NCBI GenBank assembly: GCA_050084515.1
Contig: CM114273.1
Location: 18,724,001-18,788,000, forward strand
Direction: 5' to 3'
From: Blasia pusilla
Lineage: Eukaryota; Marchantiophyta; Marchantiopsida; Blasiales
Length of the DNA: 64,000 bases
In this document: in pieces, positions 32,091-43,591 of the stretch
Numbering within the stretch: the stretch's first letter is position 1
Layout: each line of letters starts with the position of its first letter
Program-made: the position numbers and the translations under genes
The notes under the pieces: generated by a model
Databases searched by the model: none
Told to the model about the DNA's origin: nothing
Seen by the model: only the letters and a program-made list of their open reading frames with translations

Positions 32091-32863
32091 GTAGCAAGAA
32101 AATGTTTCACATGATATGGGCAATTAAAAAAAAGTTTGAATTTATGTGTAACATCATTAATCTCTTCCCTTGACCGGCTATACACTAGCTCTTCAAACAC
32201 TTTTTTATTTCACGTGTATGGCATAGGGACCTTATCTATATTATTATGGGAGAGTCCCTTCTTGATTTGCAAATACCTCTTTGTTTGACACATGGCAACT
32301 GGGCAGCAAGAAAATGTTTCACATGTTACGGACTGTAAGAAAAAAATTTGAATTTATGTGCAATATCATTAATCTCTTCCCTTCACATGCTATACACTAG
32401 GTCCTCAATCACTTTTTTATTTCCCATTCATCGCACGGGCACCTTATCTATATTATTATGGGAGAGTACCTTCTTGATTTACAAACACCTCTGTGCTTGA
32501 CACGTGGCAAGTGAGAAAATGTTTCACATGCTACGGGCAGCAAAAAAAATTTGAATTTATGTGCAGCACCATCAATCTCTTCCCTTCACGGGCTATACAC
32601 TAGCTCTTCAAACACCTTTTTATTTCCCATGCATCGCACGGACACCTTATCTATATTATTATGGAGAGTGCCTTCTTGATTTGCAAATACCTCTATGCTT
32701 GACACGTGGTAACTGGGCAGCAAGAAAATGTTTCACATGCTATGGGCAACAAGAAATTTTTTTGAATTTATGTGCAATATCATTAATCTCTTCCCTTCAG
32801 GAGCTGTACACTAGCTTTTCAAACATTTTTTTATTTCTCGTGCATCGTATGAGCACCTTACTA
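32090..32863 (+). repeat. Tandem Helitron-like units (about 203-213 bp)
   Basis: Three full units start TCTATATTATTATGG at 32235, 32447 and 32650, preceded by a partial one from about 32090. Each ends in a GC-rich stem such as CCCATGCATCGCACGG followed by CACCTTA, and the last ends CTAAT. Helitrons start TC and end in a hairpin plus CTRR inserted before T; plant ends of the form TCTATA...CTAR-T are well known. No Rep/helicase ORF is present, so these would be nonautonomous. Confidence 0.5.
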
Positions 32864-32905
32864 ATCTTTTTTAGCAAGAACAAAGACGCCGCATTCTTGT
32901 TAATA

Positions 32906-33184
32906 GTATAGATTTCTTTAGAGCCTAAAATATGGATACATTTTCATGCACTCAATGCATCCCACTTCACTTCCAAGGTTGTACCACGCATACATGTTTG
33001 GGCACATGTCAACAAATTAGAATTGCTAGTAAACAAGGTATGAATAGTATAGATTTCTTTATAGCCTAAAATATGGCTACATTTTCATGCACTCAATGCA
33101 TCCCACTTCACTTCCAAGGTTGTACCAGGCCGCATACAAGTTTGGGCGCATGTCAACAAATTAGAATTGCTAAACAAGGTATGA
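32906..33184 (+). repeat. Tandem duplication of about 140 bp
   Basis: 32906-33042 and 33048-33184 share GTATAGATTTCTTTA through AACAAGGTATGA, differing by a few substitutions and short indels. No coding potential seen. Confidence 0.85.
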
Positions 33185-33829
33185 CAAAGCGCATAAAAGC
33201 CCTTATAACCAGGAATAAAATAAAATCATGCATTACAAAACTGTTTATGATTTAACCAATCAAAGAAGAGACATTTTGCCACATGTCTAAACAGTCCAGA
33301 CATATCGTCAAATTATAATATGTCGGAACAAAATAGACAGATAGTTAAGTTTGCAGCTAGAAAAAAGATAGATAATGAGTTTGCGTCTTTGCGGCAGCTG
33401 GTCTCGTGCTGCCAGACACGTGGCCCCCTATTTCATGGACGTGTTTCTCTGTTGGTCTCTTGAGTCGATTTCGCGCAAACGTGTTCCCTTCACGATCCGT
33501 CCGACGTGTTAGTACATTAGGGCGTCTCATAAACGTGCTGTAGGCTGGGACGTATATGGCCGTGCGGGTACCGTCGGAGGTGGACGTTCACCTCCGACGG
33601 TTTGTGCGTGTATCTCAGTCACGGGGCCTCCAAATTACGGAATCTATAAGAAATCTATCAAATTTGAAGTTATTCGGAAATAAATGGAAACCGTCCCTAA
33701 ACACGTAAAAATTTCACGTCCTCCAAATCCGCCCTATCGAAATCGTCGGGACACCGGACGAATTCCTGAACACTTTAAAGCATTGTTGGGCTCGACGATT
33801 GAAGGAGTCTGGACTCGCGATGGGGGGAC
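33185..33829. other. No gene seen
   Basis: AT-rich then GC-richer DNA upstream of the glycosyltransferase gene. A short inverted pair, ACCGTCGGAGGTG and CACCTCCGACGG at 33570-33601, could form a hairpin. It resembles neither arm of the palindrome family closely enough to be assigned to it. Confidence 0.4.
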
Positions 33830-35779
33830 GTGTATGTCGATGGCGGTGGCGGTGGCGGTGGTAAGGATTCGAGGGAGCGCAGACGCGGCCATGTGCTGAT
33901 GATTCCGCTGTCGACACAGGCCCATATAGCTTCGTGTTTGAAATTGGCGAAAGCTCTCGGGAGCTGCGGAGTGACGACAACGTTCGTCACCCGCCAGAAA
34001 CTCATCTCGCGAATCGAATCGTCGCATTCTCCCGAGGAGCTGCGACGACTAGACTTACACTTGGTGGCTCTGGCAGATCGCGAGCCAGACTACAGTCCCT
34101 TCTTGAATGCGGTGAATTTGAAGTGCGATTTTGAGTCTTACCTGCAGAAGATATTAGCTGACCGTCGTGCAGAGATCGAAGGCCCCACATGTATGATTTC
34201 GGACAGATTTTTGGTGTGGTCAGCGGTATGGATCTCCCCGCCCGACATTCGTGACTCGGTTCCATTAGCCGATCTCCCCAGCCTCTGCGATGAGTAATCT
34301 ACGCTTAGTATCAACGAAGAGTTCGTGTGAGGCCCGGCTTCTTGTTTCGATTGCTCTGATATGATAACTATTATTGTTCTCCTGTGCCCAGGATGTAGCC
34401 AAGCAACTGCAGATTCCGAGATATGTCTTCTTCAGCAACGCGGGGATTTTCGCGAGGCTGGTGGTGGGACTGCACGAAGCCTCGTGCAGAGGCAAATTGC
34501 GATTCGAAGAGGGACGACTGGAGAACTTGGACGAGGTCACGAAGCTCCCTGGTCTTGAATTCTGCCGCGCGCAAGACGTCCCATGGGCCGCCCACATACC
34601 TGAAAACTTCGAGGGCTACGTGGCCATCGGAGCTTCTGTGGTGGAAGCAGAGGGTGTCATACTGAATTCGTTCTACGAGCTGGAGGCTCTGCCTATTGAT
34701 ACTTTGAAAAGCGCCTGCCGAGGAAACTCGCTGGAGAAAGTAAAGTTCATGCCTAGGCTCCGGGATCGTCTTGTCTCTCTTGAGTCAAACAGGTTGCGGG
34801 ATTGTGTTGATTCTACTGCTTGCGCACTGAATGTTTCGAACTGTGACTGCAGACTCCAAAAGTGTTCTCCGTCGGGTCAATCGCAGCTGCCGGCATTATC
34901 ACGTCGTTTGTTTCGGGGCTGTCCACATCGGACAATGGAAGTCTACAGTGGCTGGACACTCAGCCGGGATCTTCGGTCCTCTACGTGTGCCTAGGCAGCA
35001 TAGTACGTCTGGTTCAAGAGCAGATCTTCGAACTTGCACTTGCGCTCGAGAGTAGTCAACAAAGGTTTTTGTGGGTTCTACATTCAGCTTCTTCCGTGGA
35101 TGAAATACTTCCGGCAGGTTATGTGGAACGAGCGAGTGGTCGCTGAAGAGTGGAATCTGGGTGGGTACCCCAAATCCAAGTCCTGGCCCACCTGTCCATA
35201 AGAGGGTTTCTATCACATTGTGGCTGGAGCTCCTCTCTGGAGGCCGTCAGCGCAGGAATACCAATTTTGGGCTGGCCATTTACAGCCGAGCAGCGCCTTA
35301 ACTGCAGGTTTGTAAATCCACAGCGCTTCAAGCACGCCAAACTCGATTATAATCTCTGGTTGGAAACTCGCAGCATGAATAGCAGAGTTCTTGTTGTGCA
35401 AGTGTGGTTTGAATGATGAGACGCAATTTCAATCGAATGCATGTGACCTCATCGTTGCCCCGAGTATGTCTATGCTCTGATCTGGATCTGTTCACGGTGC
35501 TGCAGATATCTAGTGGAAACGGGCAAGACTGCGTTCGAAGTAACTCAAAACCGAGTTGATCATACTCTTCATTTTCTGGCCTTGAAAATAACCGGTAAGC
35601 CAGCAATCACCATTGTGAAACAGGCAGAGTTCGAAGTGGCGATCAAGCGTCTGATGGTAGACGACGAAGGTAAGGACATAAGCATAAATGCTCTAGATCT
35701 GAAAACGAAGGTGCAGGCAGCCGACGGATCTTCCCAGAAAAACCTGCATGATTTGGCCAAACTAATCAACGGTTCTTAG
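33830..35779 (+). pseudogene. Family 1 UDP-glycosyltransferase, damaged
   Basis: Exon 1 (33830-34225) starts near HVLMIPLSTQAHIASCL, the N-terminal acceptor-binding fold with its catalytic His. Intron 34226-34391 keeps phase, exon 2 (34392-34739) begins DVAKQLQIPRYVFFSNAG, intron to 34852, exon 3 holds VFSVGSIAAAG and LQWLDTQPGSSVLYVCLGS. A frame change near 35130 precedes the PSPG box WVPQIQVLAHLSIRGFLSHC...GWP.TAEQ. The last exon (about 35510-35779) ends QAEFEVAIKRLMVDDEG and SSQKNLHDLAKLINGS. It transfers sugars to small acceptors in the cytosol. The frame breaks around the PSPG box make this a probable pseudogene. Confidence 0.85.
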
Positions 35780-36567
35780 ACCGTCACTTTCCACATTGTG
35801 AACAGACTGACGTTGCACCCCTTACATACTCGACGAAGATAGTTGTACAACAGGCAATCTCGGGCAAAGCCCCCTAGGCAGAGACTGAATTTTGATTTAC
35901 ATTTGATAATGAAATTAATGGGTTGGAATGTCCCACGCATTCGTTCCTCCCGTTCAGGTTTGCTCATTCTAGTTTGACGATGAATAAAATGGCAGTATTA
36001 TCTACTTACTATTTATCCACGTCTCCAAAGCCTTCGAACTCACCCCGTCTTGAAGGCTGCCGTCCTTAACAAGAAAATTAAACAGAAGGTTGCTGTTAGA
36101 ACTGTGAAGTTTGCTGTTAGAACTGTGAAAATTAAACAGAAGGTTGCTGTTGCACCTGGATGAGTGAAGGATAGAAACTCCCTCGTCCCACCCCGCCTCT
36201 AGTTTTTCAAAATTCTATGCGCCAGCCAAGTTGTCGAAACGGTAGAAACTTCGTTAGATGGATGAGCTCGAGCCCGGGGTGGCCGCGGGTTCGAAGCCGG
36301 CTTCGAATGCCGATATGGCTACCGCAATTTCAAGACTACCCTCTACGGCGAAGGCGAAAATCCAAGCAGTTCAGGGAATCCTTGTCGGCGCAGGGAATAT
36401 CGCAATATTGTCGTCGTAAGGTTTCTTAGTTTATGCAGGTAATTGCTAAAGTGGCCCCGTCCCCATCTTTAGTTTCGTAAGTGGCCCCTCCGCAAAGTTG
36501 TTTGCTCGAGTGGCTCCTTGACCTGCAATATGCCACACACAGCATTAGGATAACTGGCTGGTCTAAT
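35780..36567. other. No gene seen; short direct repeats
   Basis: 36060-36155 has AAAATTAAACAGAAGGTTGCTGTT repeated in part and GCTGTTAGAACTGTGAA twice. A GC-rich stretch at 36265-36320 is not a tRNA. No supported coding region. Confidence 0.5.
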
Positions 36568-37212
36568 AGGGCCACTCATTTCCGCAGACGTTGTGAGGGC
36601 GACGGGAATTTAAAAAAACCCCATAACGTAGGGACGCGGAATATAAACGGCACAAGGGCTTTGAGAGCGGCCATTTTCAGGGGTAACGGGCACAGGTTGG
36701 GCGGTTTCACGGGTGCTGTCAAACCAGAGCACCCTCCTCCTCTCACACGCCGCCAAATTCTGCCGCAGCGGATTTTGAAATGAAAGAGCGTGCATTTCAG
36801 CAAGCGTCCACACTAGATTTGAAATGTTGGAACGCCTAATTCAGGAAAAGAGAGTCACATCTATGAATTAGGTGGTCTCGTGGAGAGCACCACATCTCAT
36901 TAGTGAGGGACAAAGATACAAATTGAGAGATTTGAGAAGAATTTTGGGTTAGCAGTTTAAATTGTCAATTTTAAGGTGTCGATTTTTTACATTCTGCCTC
37001 TAGCCTGTTGCTGTACTTGCTTCTGCTACGCATAGGTGGTCATTTAAGGTGTAGTCACCAATTACAGAGGCGGCGGTCATAGATTACGAACAGAATGTGT
37101 TTGATTTGAAGCAAATTCCTACATTTTGCTCGAAATTGAATTGTCCCGATACTGATTTCCCTCTTGCCCACCACTGATTTCCCTCCTACAACAATTATGG
37201 GTAATTTCAAGA

Positions 37213-37944
37213 GTGGAGCGTAGAAGAATTTCTATTTATAAGGCTGTTATCATGGACAAACCTCTCGGAGAGAGAAATTTAGAGCGTGCCATTCTTCCTG
37301 TACAAGAGGAAGAGTCCTATTCAGTGCGGTTGCTCAAGAGTGAGAGTACATATAGTTCAGACGTGAAAATTCAAGCTGAGAGTAGGGCCAATATGGGTGG
37401 GCAAGGAGTTGTGAAGAACTCTGTTTTTGCAAGCAAGCAACATAGATGGAGGTTATCGCTGGCTGACTATGAACGGATCGTGGAATACTTGGAAGACCCC
37501 GAAAATTTTTCCTCCTTGCATGGTAGTGGAAAGAAGACTAAGGTTGGGGCGAAGAACCAAACCAAGGCAACGGCCTTTGGTATCATGGCAGTCCACTTGA
37601 AAAATGTTGGATTTCCCACTCTGCTCACTGCTGAGGTACTTCAGAAGAAATTTGACGGATACATGGATAGCTACAAAAAAGCCAGATTAGAGATTTTGAT
37701 GGCCACAGGAGGTGGTCTCACAAACTCAGAGATTGCAACAGGTCTTACCTTGGAGCAGAAGTTGGATGGGAAGTGTCCCTTCTTCTACAGGATGCATGCC
37801 CTCTTTGGTGGGAGACACAATGTTACACCTCCGGCAACCATGGAGCTTGGGCTTGATACTCCAACACTGTCATGCCAAGTTGCAAGTGAACTAGCAAACA
37901 ACGATGACTTACAAATGCAATTCGATAATCTGCAAAGCAATTAA
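37213..37944 (+). CDS. Harbinger Myb/SANT-like accessory protein
   Basis: An intact 243-codon frame. The block RWRLSLADYERIVEYLEDPENF is cut here to its core WRLSLADYERIVEYLEDP, followed by LQKKFDGYMDSYKKARL, TGGGLTNSEIATGLTLEQKL and CPFFYRMHALFGGRHNVTPP. This is a SANT/trihelix-like DNA-binding arrangement found as the second protein of PIF/Harbinger elements, needed for transposase import and TIR binding. Acidic C-terminus. A start codon at 37252 (MDKPLGERN) is an alternative. The convergent transposase is at 40780-41930. Confidence 0.75.
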   Translation: MERRRISIYKAVIMDKPLGERNLERAILPVQEEESYSVRLLKSESTYSSDVKIQAESRANMGGQGVVKNSVFASKQHRWRLSLADYERIVEYLEDPENFSSLHGSGKKTKVGAKNQTKATAFGIMAVHLKNVGFPTLLTAEVLQKKFDGYMDSYKKARLEILMATGGGLTNSEIATGLTLEQKLDGKCPFFYRMHALFGGRHNVTPPATMELGLDTPTLSCQVASELANNDDLQMQFDNLQSN

Positions 37945-40780
37945 CCATGTGACTTGCATTGTGATTTGAAAATTATGCATGGAAAATTAAATGTTCACCC
38001 ATCACCTTGTAATAAAGATTTTCTTTGGAGAAAACTGATGCAAGTTCTCAATTAATGATTGCATGGTGATATGCCCCTTATGATCTGGTTCTAAATTACT
38101 TTGTAACACAAATAACGAGTATGTTTATACCATCAATGCCAGTAACTCATACTTTGAGCTAAGATCTAAGTGAGTATCAATTCAGAGGGTTATGACAGAG
38201 TTGAAGAGTTCCACTCTTGGAGAATCCATACTCATATCTACTTAGAGTTACTTTCATCATGTACTGCAACTTCCAACTCACAATTCATAGTCTAGAGCAT
38301 GTACTCAGACTTCCAACTCATAGTTTCTAGTGCATGGTAATCATATTTCCAACCTTAAGTCCTTGGACTCAAGGTATGCACTCAATAAGTACTTTGAGTG
38401 GCACTCTGAACCAACTCTGAGTAAGTTCCCAACTTCACCTACTCACATAGCATAAGGCCTCTATATGTGATCAGAGTTAGAGTATATGCACATAGTTGGA
38501 GGACTCTAATGCAGAAGTTAAAGAAGACTTTGAGTGAGTAGTCATACTGTAAGCCTTGTGTATATACTCAGTGTACACACTCATAACTTGGAGTTTTGGT
38601 ATGCACTCATGATTCCAACCCAGAAGTGCATACTTACAGTCCTTGGACTCTTAGTATGCACTTAGACAGAGCTCTGCGTAAGTACTCAGAGTTGTAAGTT
38701 TGAGTGTGCACTCCATACAGGGAGTTCACAATTCCAGAGCAATTTTTGGAGCTTCAATCCTTCAAGGGGAGCTGGCAACTATTTTACTTCTTAGAGATGA
38801 CGGTGAAGAGTTGCGTTTTTAGTAAAGCAGGTTGGCTAACAAACCCTTCTACTGCTCTGTCAGCTTTTGCTGATGAAATGCGGTGGACAAGTGATATATG
38901 CTGGGCTTTGGGATACCAATTCCACAGTTATTGAGTTAGTCGTAGGGTAAATTGTAAAGTTCTCCATTGCACTTAAATGAATCATCAAAAGCAAGTGAGT
39001 ATATGATGTGAAGTATCAAGAAGGTACTACTTGAATGCACTAATTTTGTACTTCTCATCCAGGATGTAATCTGGATAGAGGCACTACAAGGCACTTCCTC
39101 TATGAGTACATGCATATTCCTTTCTTGATTCTCAAGCAGCCTCTGCCTATACACACCCTTCCCATCCATTCACCTGTAGGAGTTGTCTGAATTTCCTCCC
39201 AACGAGATGAATTGTGTATGTTGGCAAAGCTGATATAATTTCCGAGTGGTTCCTTTCTTCCCCAATGTGTTCTTTGTTTCCTTCTTGTGTCATCTTGTAG
39301 ATTCTGTCAGGATGCATGACAGGTTCTTGTTTCCTGAGTACCCCATTATCATCTCACTACCTTTCAGCAAGTTCTCCACTCCTGGTGTGTTGCACGAGAC
39401 CCTCGGGTAATCTTTAATAGAATACCACAAACCAGTTGTGTGTTCTTGTTGTAGTTGATCGGTTTAAATTCCTATATACAAAGTTTGTCCTCGTGGGCCT
39501 GGACCCAGTAACAAATGACTATGATTTATCTTAGTTGTAAATATCATAAGGTTCTGGTGGAAAATTAAACAGACTTGAGTCCATCCATTTTCATCTCTCC
39601 CACAGTGCCTAGTGCTTTCCCTCGTGTGTGAGCTAGATAGATGCTCAAGGGTCCCAAGTCATGTGTCCTGCATTTTGTACTTACGTGCTAGTTCAATGGC
39701 TGAACTCACTCCTGAAATTCATAAGGGAAATTTATGTAAATTTTCACAATTGTACATTTGCTCATTTGCAGCAAAGGACCGTTGCAAAAATAAGTAGATA
39801 GGAGATAGAAAATAATCTTGGACAGAAATTCCTCATACCACTGTAGTGAGAGTGCACCACAATAACATTGAAAGCATATGGTCACACATGATGAGAAAAG
39901 CAAAAGGCAAAACTCATCCTTTGAACTCCTTTGGTGAAGTGCTAGTTCAGTTTGAAGCGTCATCCTTGATGGTCATAGGGAAATTTTCATTGTAACAGAG
40001 GTGACGTTGGTCATGCCCATCAGTGGACACTGAATTGGTAAGTATCCACAAAAGAAGTAAAAGCAACCTGACTCTGAGAGATAAGTAAGAACAAACCCAT
40101 AAGACACAGGAATAGAGACTCTCCTACCTTCATGCTACTTTGCTTTATAAGAAATGCAGGACCCACAGATGAAAGCCTAGGTCAAGTAACTGATATGCTG
40201 GAATGGAGGAGAACACAAAGGTACCCAACTATTGACTTGACTGGGTGGTAGAGTAGACTAGATGAAGAAGGATCTCTGAAGTTCTTGCTAGAGGAGGTCT
40301 CATTCACACAAGTCAATGTTTCCTACTTTCATATTTCCCACATTTGTTCCACCCTCTAAACACATGTATTCAGAGGCTTTTGAGAATAATTTGAAGTAGG
40401 AATTTGTTACAACAAAAAGTCATAAGTATCCTATGACTATAATTCAGAACTACAATTTTGATGCTTAACTCTCAAATACACTTCTTTCTCACTTAGTAGC
40501 AATGCATGGGAGGATGAATGAGCTTTAACGAGGACCATTTTTGGCCACACACAGAGACCATGGCAAAATTCAATGCAAGGAGTCATGATTCACTTTATTT
40601 TATTTCTCAGAGAGAGATGAAATTACAAAGTAGACCTTTCATCACTATTAAGCCCTTGGTGAGTGCTCTTAATGTAGTCTCCACTATTGGTACTCTTGAC
40701 TTGTACTTCAACCAGGAACTATTCCTCAATCTTGTCAAAGAAGTCCACCCGGTTGCTTGTGGAAACTCAAACAAGTGTTC
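37945..40780. other. Internal noncoding region of the Harbinger element
   Basis: No supported gene. 38100-38720 is dense in short direct and inverted words such as ACTCA, GAGTT and CTTCCAACTCA with many spacings, unlike the flanks. The rest is AT-rich. Confidence 0.5.
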
Positions 40781-41930
40781 ATGACTTCATCACGGATGCG
40801 CAGACCCATGTCTCTCAGGTTCCGTGGTGTGAGATTCTCTCCAGCGGCATGCTTTGGTTCTGAGTCCAGTAAGATTTCATCATCGACATCTGTCCACAAG
40901 TCATTTCTATTCGTAACAAAGTTATGGAGGATTGCACATCAAGTTATCCACCTTCACGACATGCTTGCTACTAGGTGCTTCAACCAGATGCGTTCTCAAT
41001 TCACAAAGAGAGTGCCACCTCGATTTAAGAACGCCAATACAATGCTCGTTGATGACCCTGGCGTGTGCAAGGAAAAATTTGAAATCCTCCTTATCTTTGT
41101 TCCCTGAAGCTATACGGAAAGCGGGGACCAAATGTGGTAGTGGTGAGTATCCACTATCCCCCAAGAGGTATTGACCTCCATCAAAATAGTGTGCTTGGTT
41201 CATCCCTTCCCACAAACCCGAACGCTTCAAGCATGTGAAATCTTGGACCGACCCCGGCATACCTCTGATCATGACAAATACAAGAAAAATTATGAGAATA
41301 CAATTTTTCTTATCTTGAAATACTAACTAGAATTCAAAGTTGAGAGGTACTGAAACTGACCTATGAAAATGTAAATTATATGCCTTCTTTCATCGCATAC
41401 AATTTGCGCATTCAAGGAGTAGTTAGACTTTCTATCAAAGTAGGTCTCGCCCGAGTTCTTCGGCCGCTGACTGAGCTTGAGTAGCGTTCCGTCTATCAAC
41501 CCGACACAACCAAGAAATCCTTTCTTAGCAAACTCAGAGGAAATCCTTGAACGCTCCAATTGATTTGGCCATTGGATTTCACTTTTGAGTATGTCTAGCA
41601 ATGCTTGCATGCACCTCCTCGTGTAGTTGATCATGGAACCCTGGGATATTCCCCAAAAGAAAATAGAACGGGAAAGGCATGCACCATTACCATTATGGCC
41701 TAAACGATCCAATGTAACTGCCAACTGTACTTCCACAGTAGCTTGGAGTTTGTTATTTGGTGTGTGAAATACTAGATGGTCTTGAATCAAGGATACAAGC
41801 TCTTGAAAAGTGTCTAGTCTCATTCGTGTCATTTGCCTAAGACCAGCAAGAGGCAAGTTGAAGAAAAAATTTCTCAATGTAGTCCTTGCTCATGGCAATA
41901 CCTCCCCGGGGGTTCAGGTACCTAGTTCTA
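40780..41930 (-). pseudogene. PIF/Harbinger DDE transposase
   Basis: Main exon 41930-41323 encodes the helical N-terminus and GCVGLIDGTLLKLSQRP with the first Asp, then ETYFDRKSNYSLNAQIVCD. After an intron (about 41280-41330) the next exon has GMPGSVQDFTCLKRSGLW, YLLGDSGYSPLPHLVP with the second Asp, and FFLAHARVINEHCIGVLKSR with the Glu region. All three catalytic positions are readable. A frame change near 40935 precedes CAILHNFV and the C-terminus, ending TGA near 40745-40790. One apparent frameshift makes function uncertain. Confidence 0.85.
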
Positions 41931-41938
41931 GATATGAC

Positions 41939-42238
41939 TTAGTAGAGTTCAATCATGTCTCCTCCCAGCTCATACTCATCACCCTCTGATTCTTCAAGTG
42001 AAAGGTAATCATGCTCTTCTGTGATGTCCAAATCACCTTCATTGTCAGATGCCACAAAGTGTGATTCACTCGACTCTAACTCAGAATCCTCCGAATCGCC
42101 ACCAATAATCTCTGCCTGTAAAATAAGGTCCATGGCTCGGAGAATGTCTTGCCGATCAGATAATTCCGGCATGGTGTTGAGCACAGTTCTTGAAAGGAAG
42201 AAATATGTGGTTTTAAACACAAACAAGATGTTATTCAC
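41939..42238 (-). CDS. Acidic ORF upstream of the Harbinger transposase
   Basis: A 99-codon frame, very acidic in the C-terminal half (SEDSELESSESHFVASDNEG). It could be the first exon of the transposase gene or a separate small protein. It is next to the terminal repeat. Family not recognised. Confidence 0.45.
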   Translation of the reverse strand: MNNILFVFKTTYFFLSRTVLNTMPELSDRQDILRAMDLILQAEIIGGDSEDSELESSESHFVASDNEGDLDITEEHDYLSLEESEGDEYELGGDMIELY

Positions 42239-42977
42239 TTAGATTAGTAGATTACATGCTTGGAAAGAACTAGGGAAATATAAAATACAACAATGTGACA
42301 AACAGGGGATATTTCAAGGTAGCTTGAGCTCAGTTTAGTTCCATGCTGATGTGTTACAATAAAGCATTTACATATTAATGAGGATTTCTACAATTGTAGA
42401 GGGTGCAGCTCAACAAAGGTTTGAAAAGCCCATTTCAATCATCCTCTTCACCATATTCAATTTTCAATCCTTACATACCTGATTGATTTTCTCAGTGGCT
42501 GATATGATTATGCAATCCAGAAAGCAATTCCATACACTACTATGGCTGATATACTTGTGCAATTGATCGCTCAAAATTTGGTTGCAGGTCCAATTTCATA
42601 CACTACTATCTGCCGTGCCCACCTTCTTTAGAGTGATCTGATTTGAATTGCCCACCTTCATCAGCATGATCTGCCTCAATCTGCCCACCTTCTTCATAAG
42701 CGTGTTTTACTACAATCTCCCCACCTCCTCTACACTCCACTTCAATCTGCTCACCTCCACAATCTACTTTGAACGCAACTTGCTGCTCCGACCTCCTCCT
42801 GAGCTCTCTTACCCCCTCCTGAGACGGGAAATTCTATGACGGACATTTTTGTAATCGCCGTTGAGGGGAAACGGGAGGCAACTTTGGACTGCCGTTGGTG
42901 AGAACGGCTCATTGCCGTAACCCGCCTTGATGGGAGCCCCCGTCCGACTTCACGGGACACAAATGAGTGGCCCTAAT

Positions 42978-43255
42978 AGGGCCACTCATTGCCTCCCGAC
43001 GGGGAACAAATACGGGGACGGAGGAAATTCCCGTGTAGTCCATACGAGTGGACTTTATTGAATAATAATAATAACTTCTTATAAACAAGAATTTAAAAAT
43101 TGATATCGTTCGAAAGTCAAAAATCTCTTTCGGACGTCCCTAAAAATTGCCGTTCCCAAAAACGGGAGCCGTGTGTAGGTACCCGTTTCTTCAAACGGGC
43201 ATTCGCCGTTGCCACAACTCTCAGGGGCCTCCCAACTCCGGTAGTGAGTGGCCCT
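42978..43255. mobile_element. 278-bp Harbinger-type MITE abutting the autonomous element
   Basis: Starts AGGGCCACTCATTGCC and ends GAGTGGCCCT, flanked by AAT at 42975-42977 and 43256-43258. The left AAT is shared with the right edge of the large element. No coding capacity. Confidence 0.85.
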
Positions 43256-43591
43256 AATTGTTCTAGTGGGGTTTATGTTGAAGTTTTCCACTGCTAATAC
43301 TTAACTTCCTATTGCCGATGCGATAGGCAGTTTGGCGGGAAACCCATTTGGGGAGCAAGAAGAAGGACTAAGTGGCTATTCAAAAAGTTGCATCCTTGCA
43401 GCTTCGGCTTTGATTAGGGAGCTTCGTAAATTTTCAACGGGACATGAGGAATAGGTGCAATTGCTCGCACTTTAGGGCATTCGGGAGCTGCAATGTTGCC
43501 ATTGTTGCACCAACAACCCACGAGGCATGTTTCAACGTTGGGGGATTAAGATAGGGAAAGGCAAACCAAATTCGAATTCCCCCTGACGTGG

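Larger units (their letters stand above)
36568..42974. mobile_element. PIF/Harbinger-type DNA transposon (about 6.4 kb)
   Basis: Terminal inverted repeats AGGGCCACTCATTT at 36568 and its complement ending at 42974, flanked by AAT on both sides (36565-36567 and 42975-42977). The two convergent genes, a Myb/SANT-like ORF (+) and a DDE transposase (-), are the standard autonomous PIF/Harbinger pair. The usual 3-bp duplication is TWA; here the bases are TAAT, so the exact duplication is ambiguous. Confidence 0.85.

Noticed and set aside
34899-35340. Minus-strand ORFs within the glycosyltransferase region
   Set aside because: They are shadows of the GC-rich coding strand; the plus strand carries the conserved motifs.
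36265-36320. tRNA-like GGGTTCGAAGCC sequence
   Set aside because: The T-loop-like string has no matching acceptor, D or anticodon arms around it.
36568-42974. Calling the target duplication TAA
   Set aside because: TAA would need asymmetric terminal repeats; AAT fits both elements, so I left the exact triplet open.
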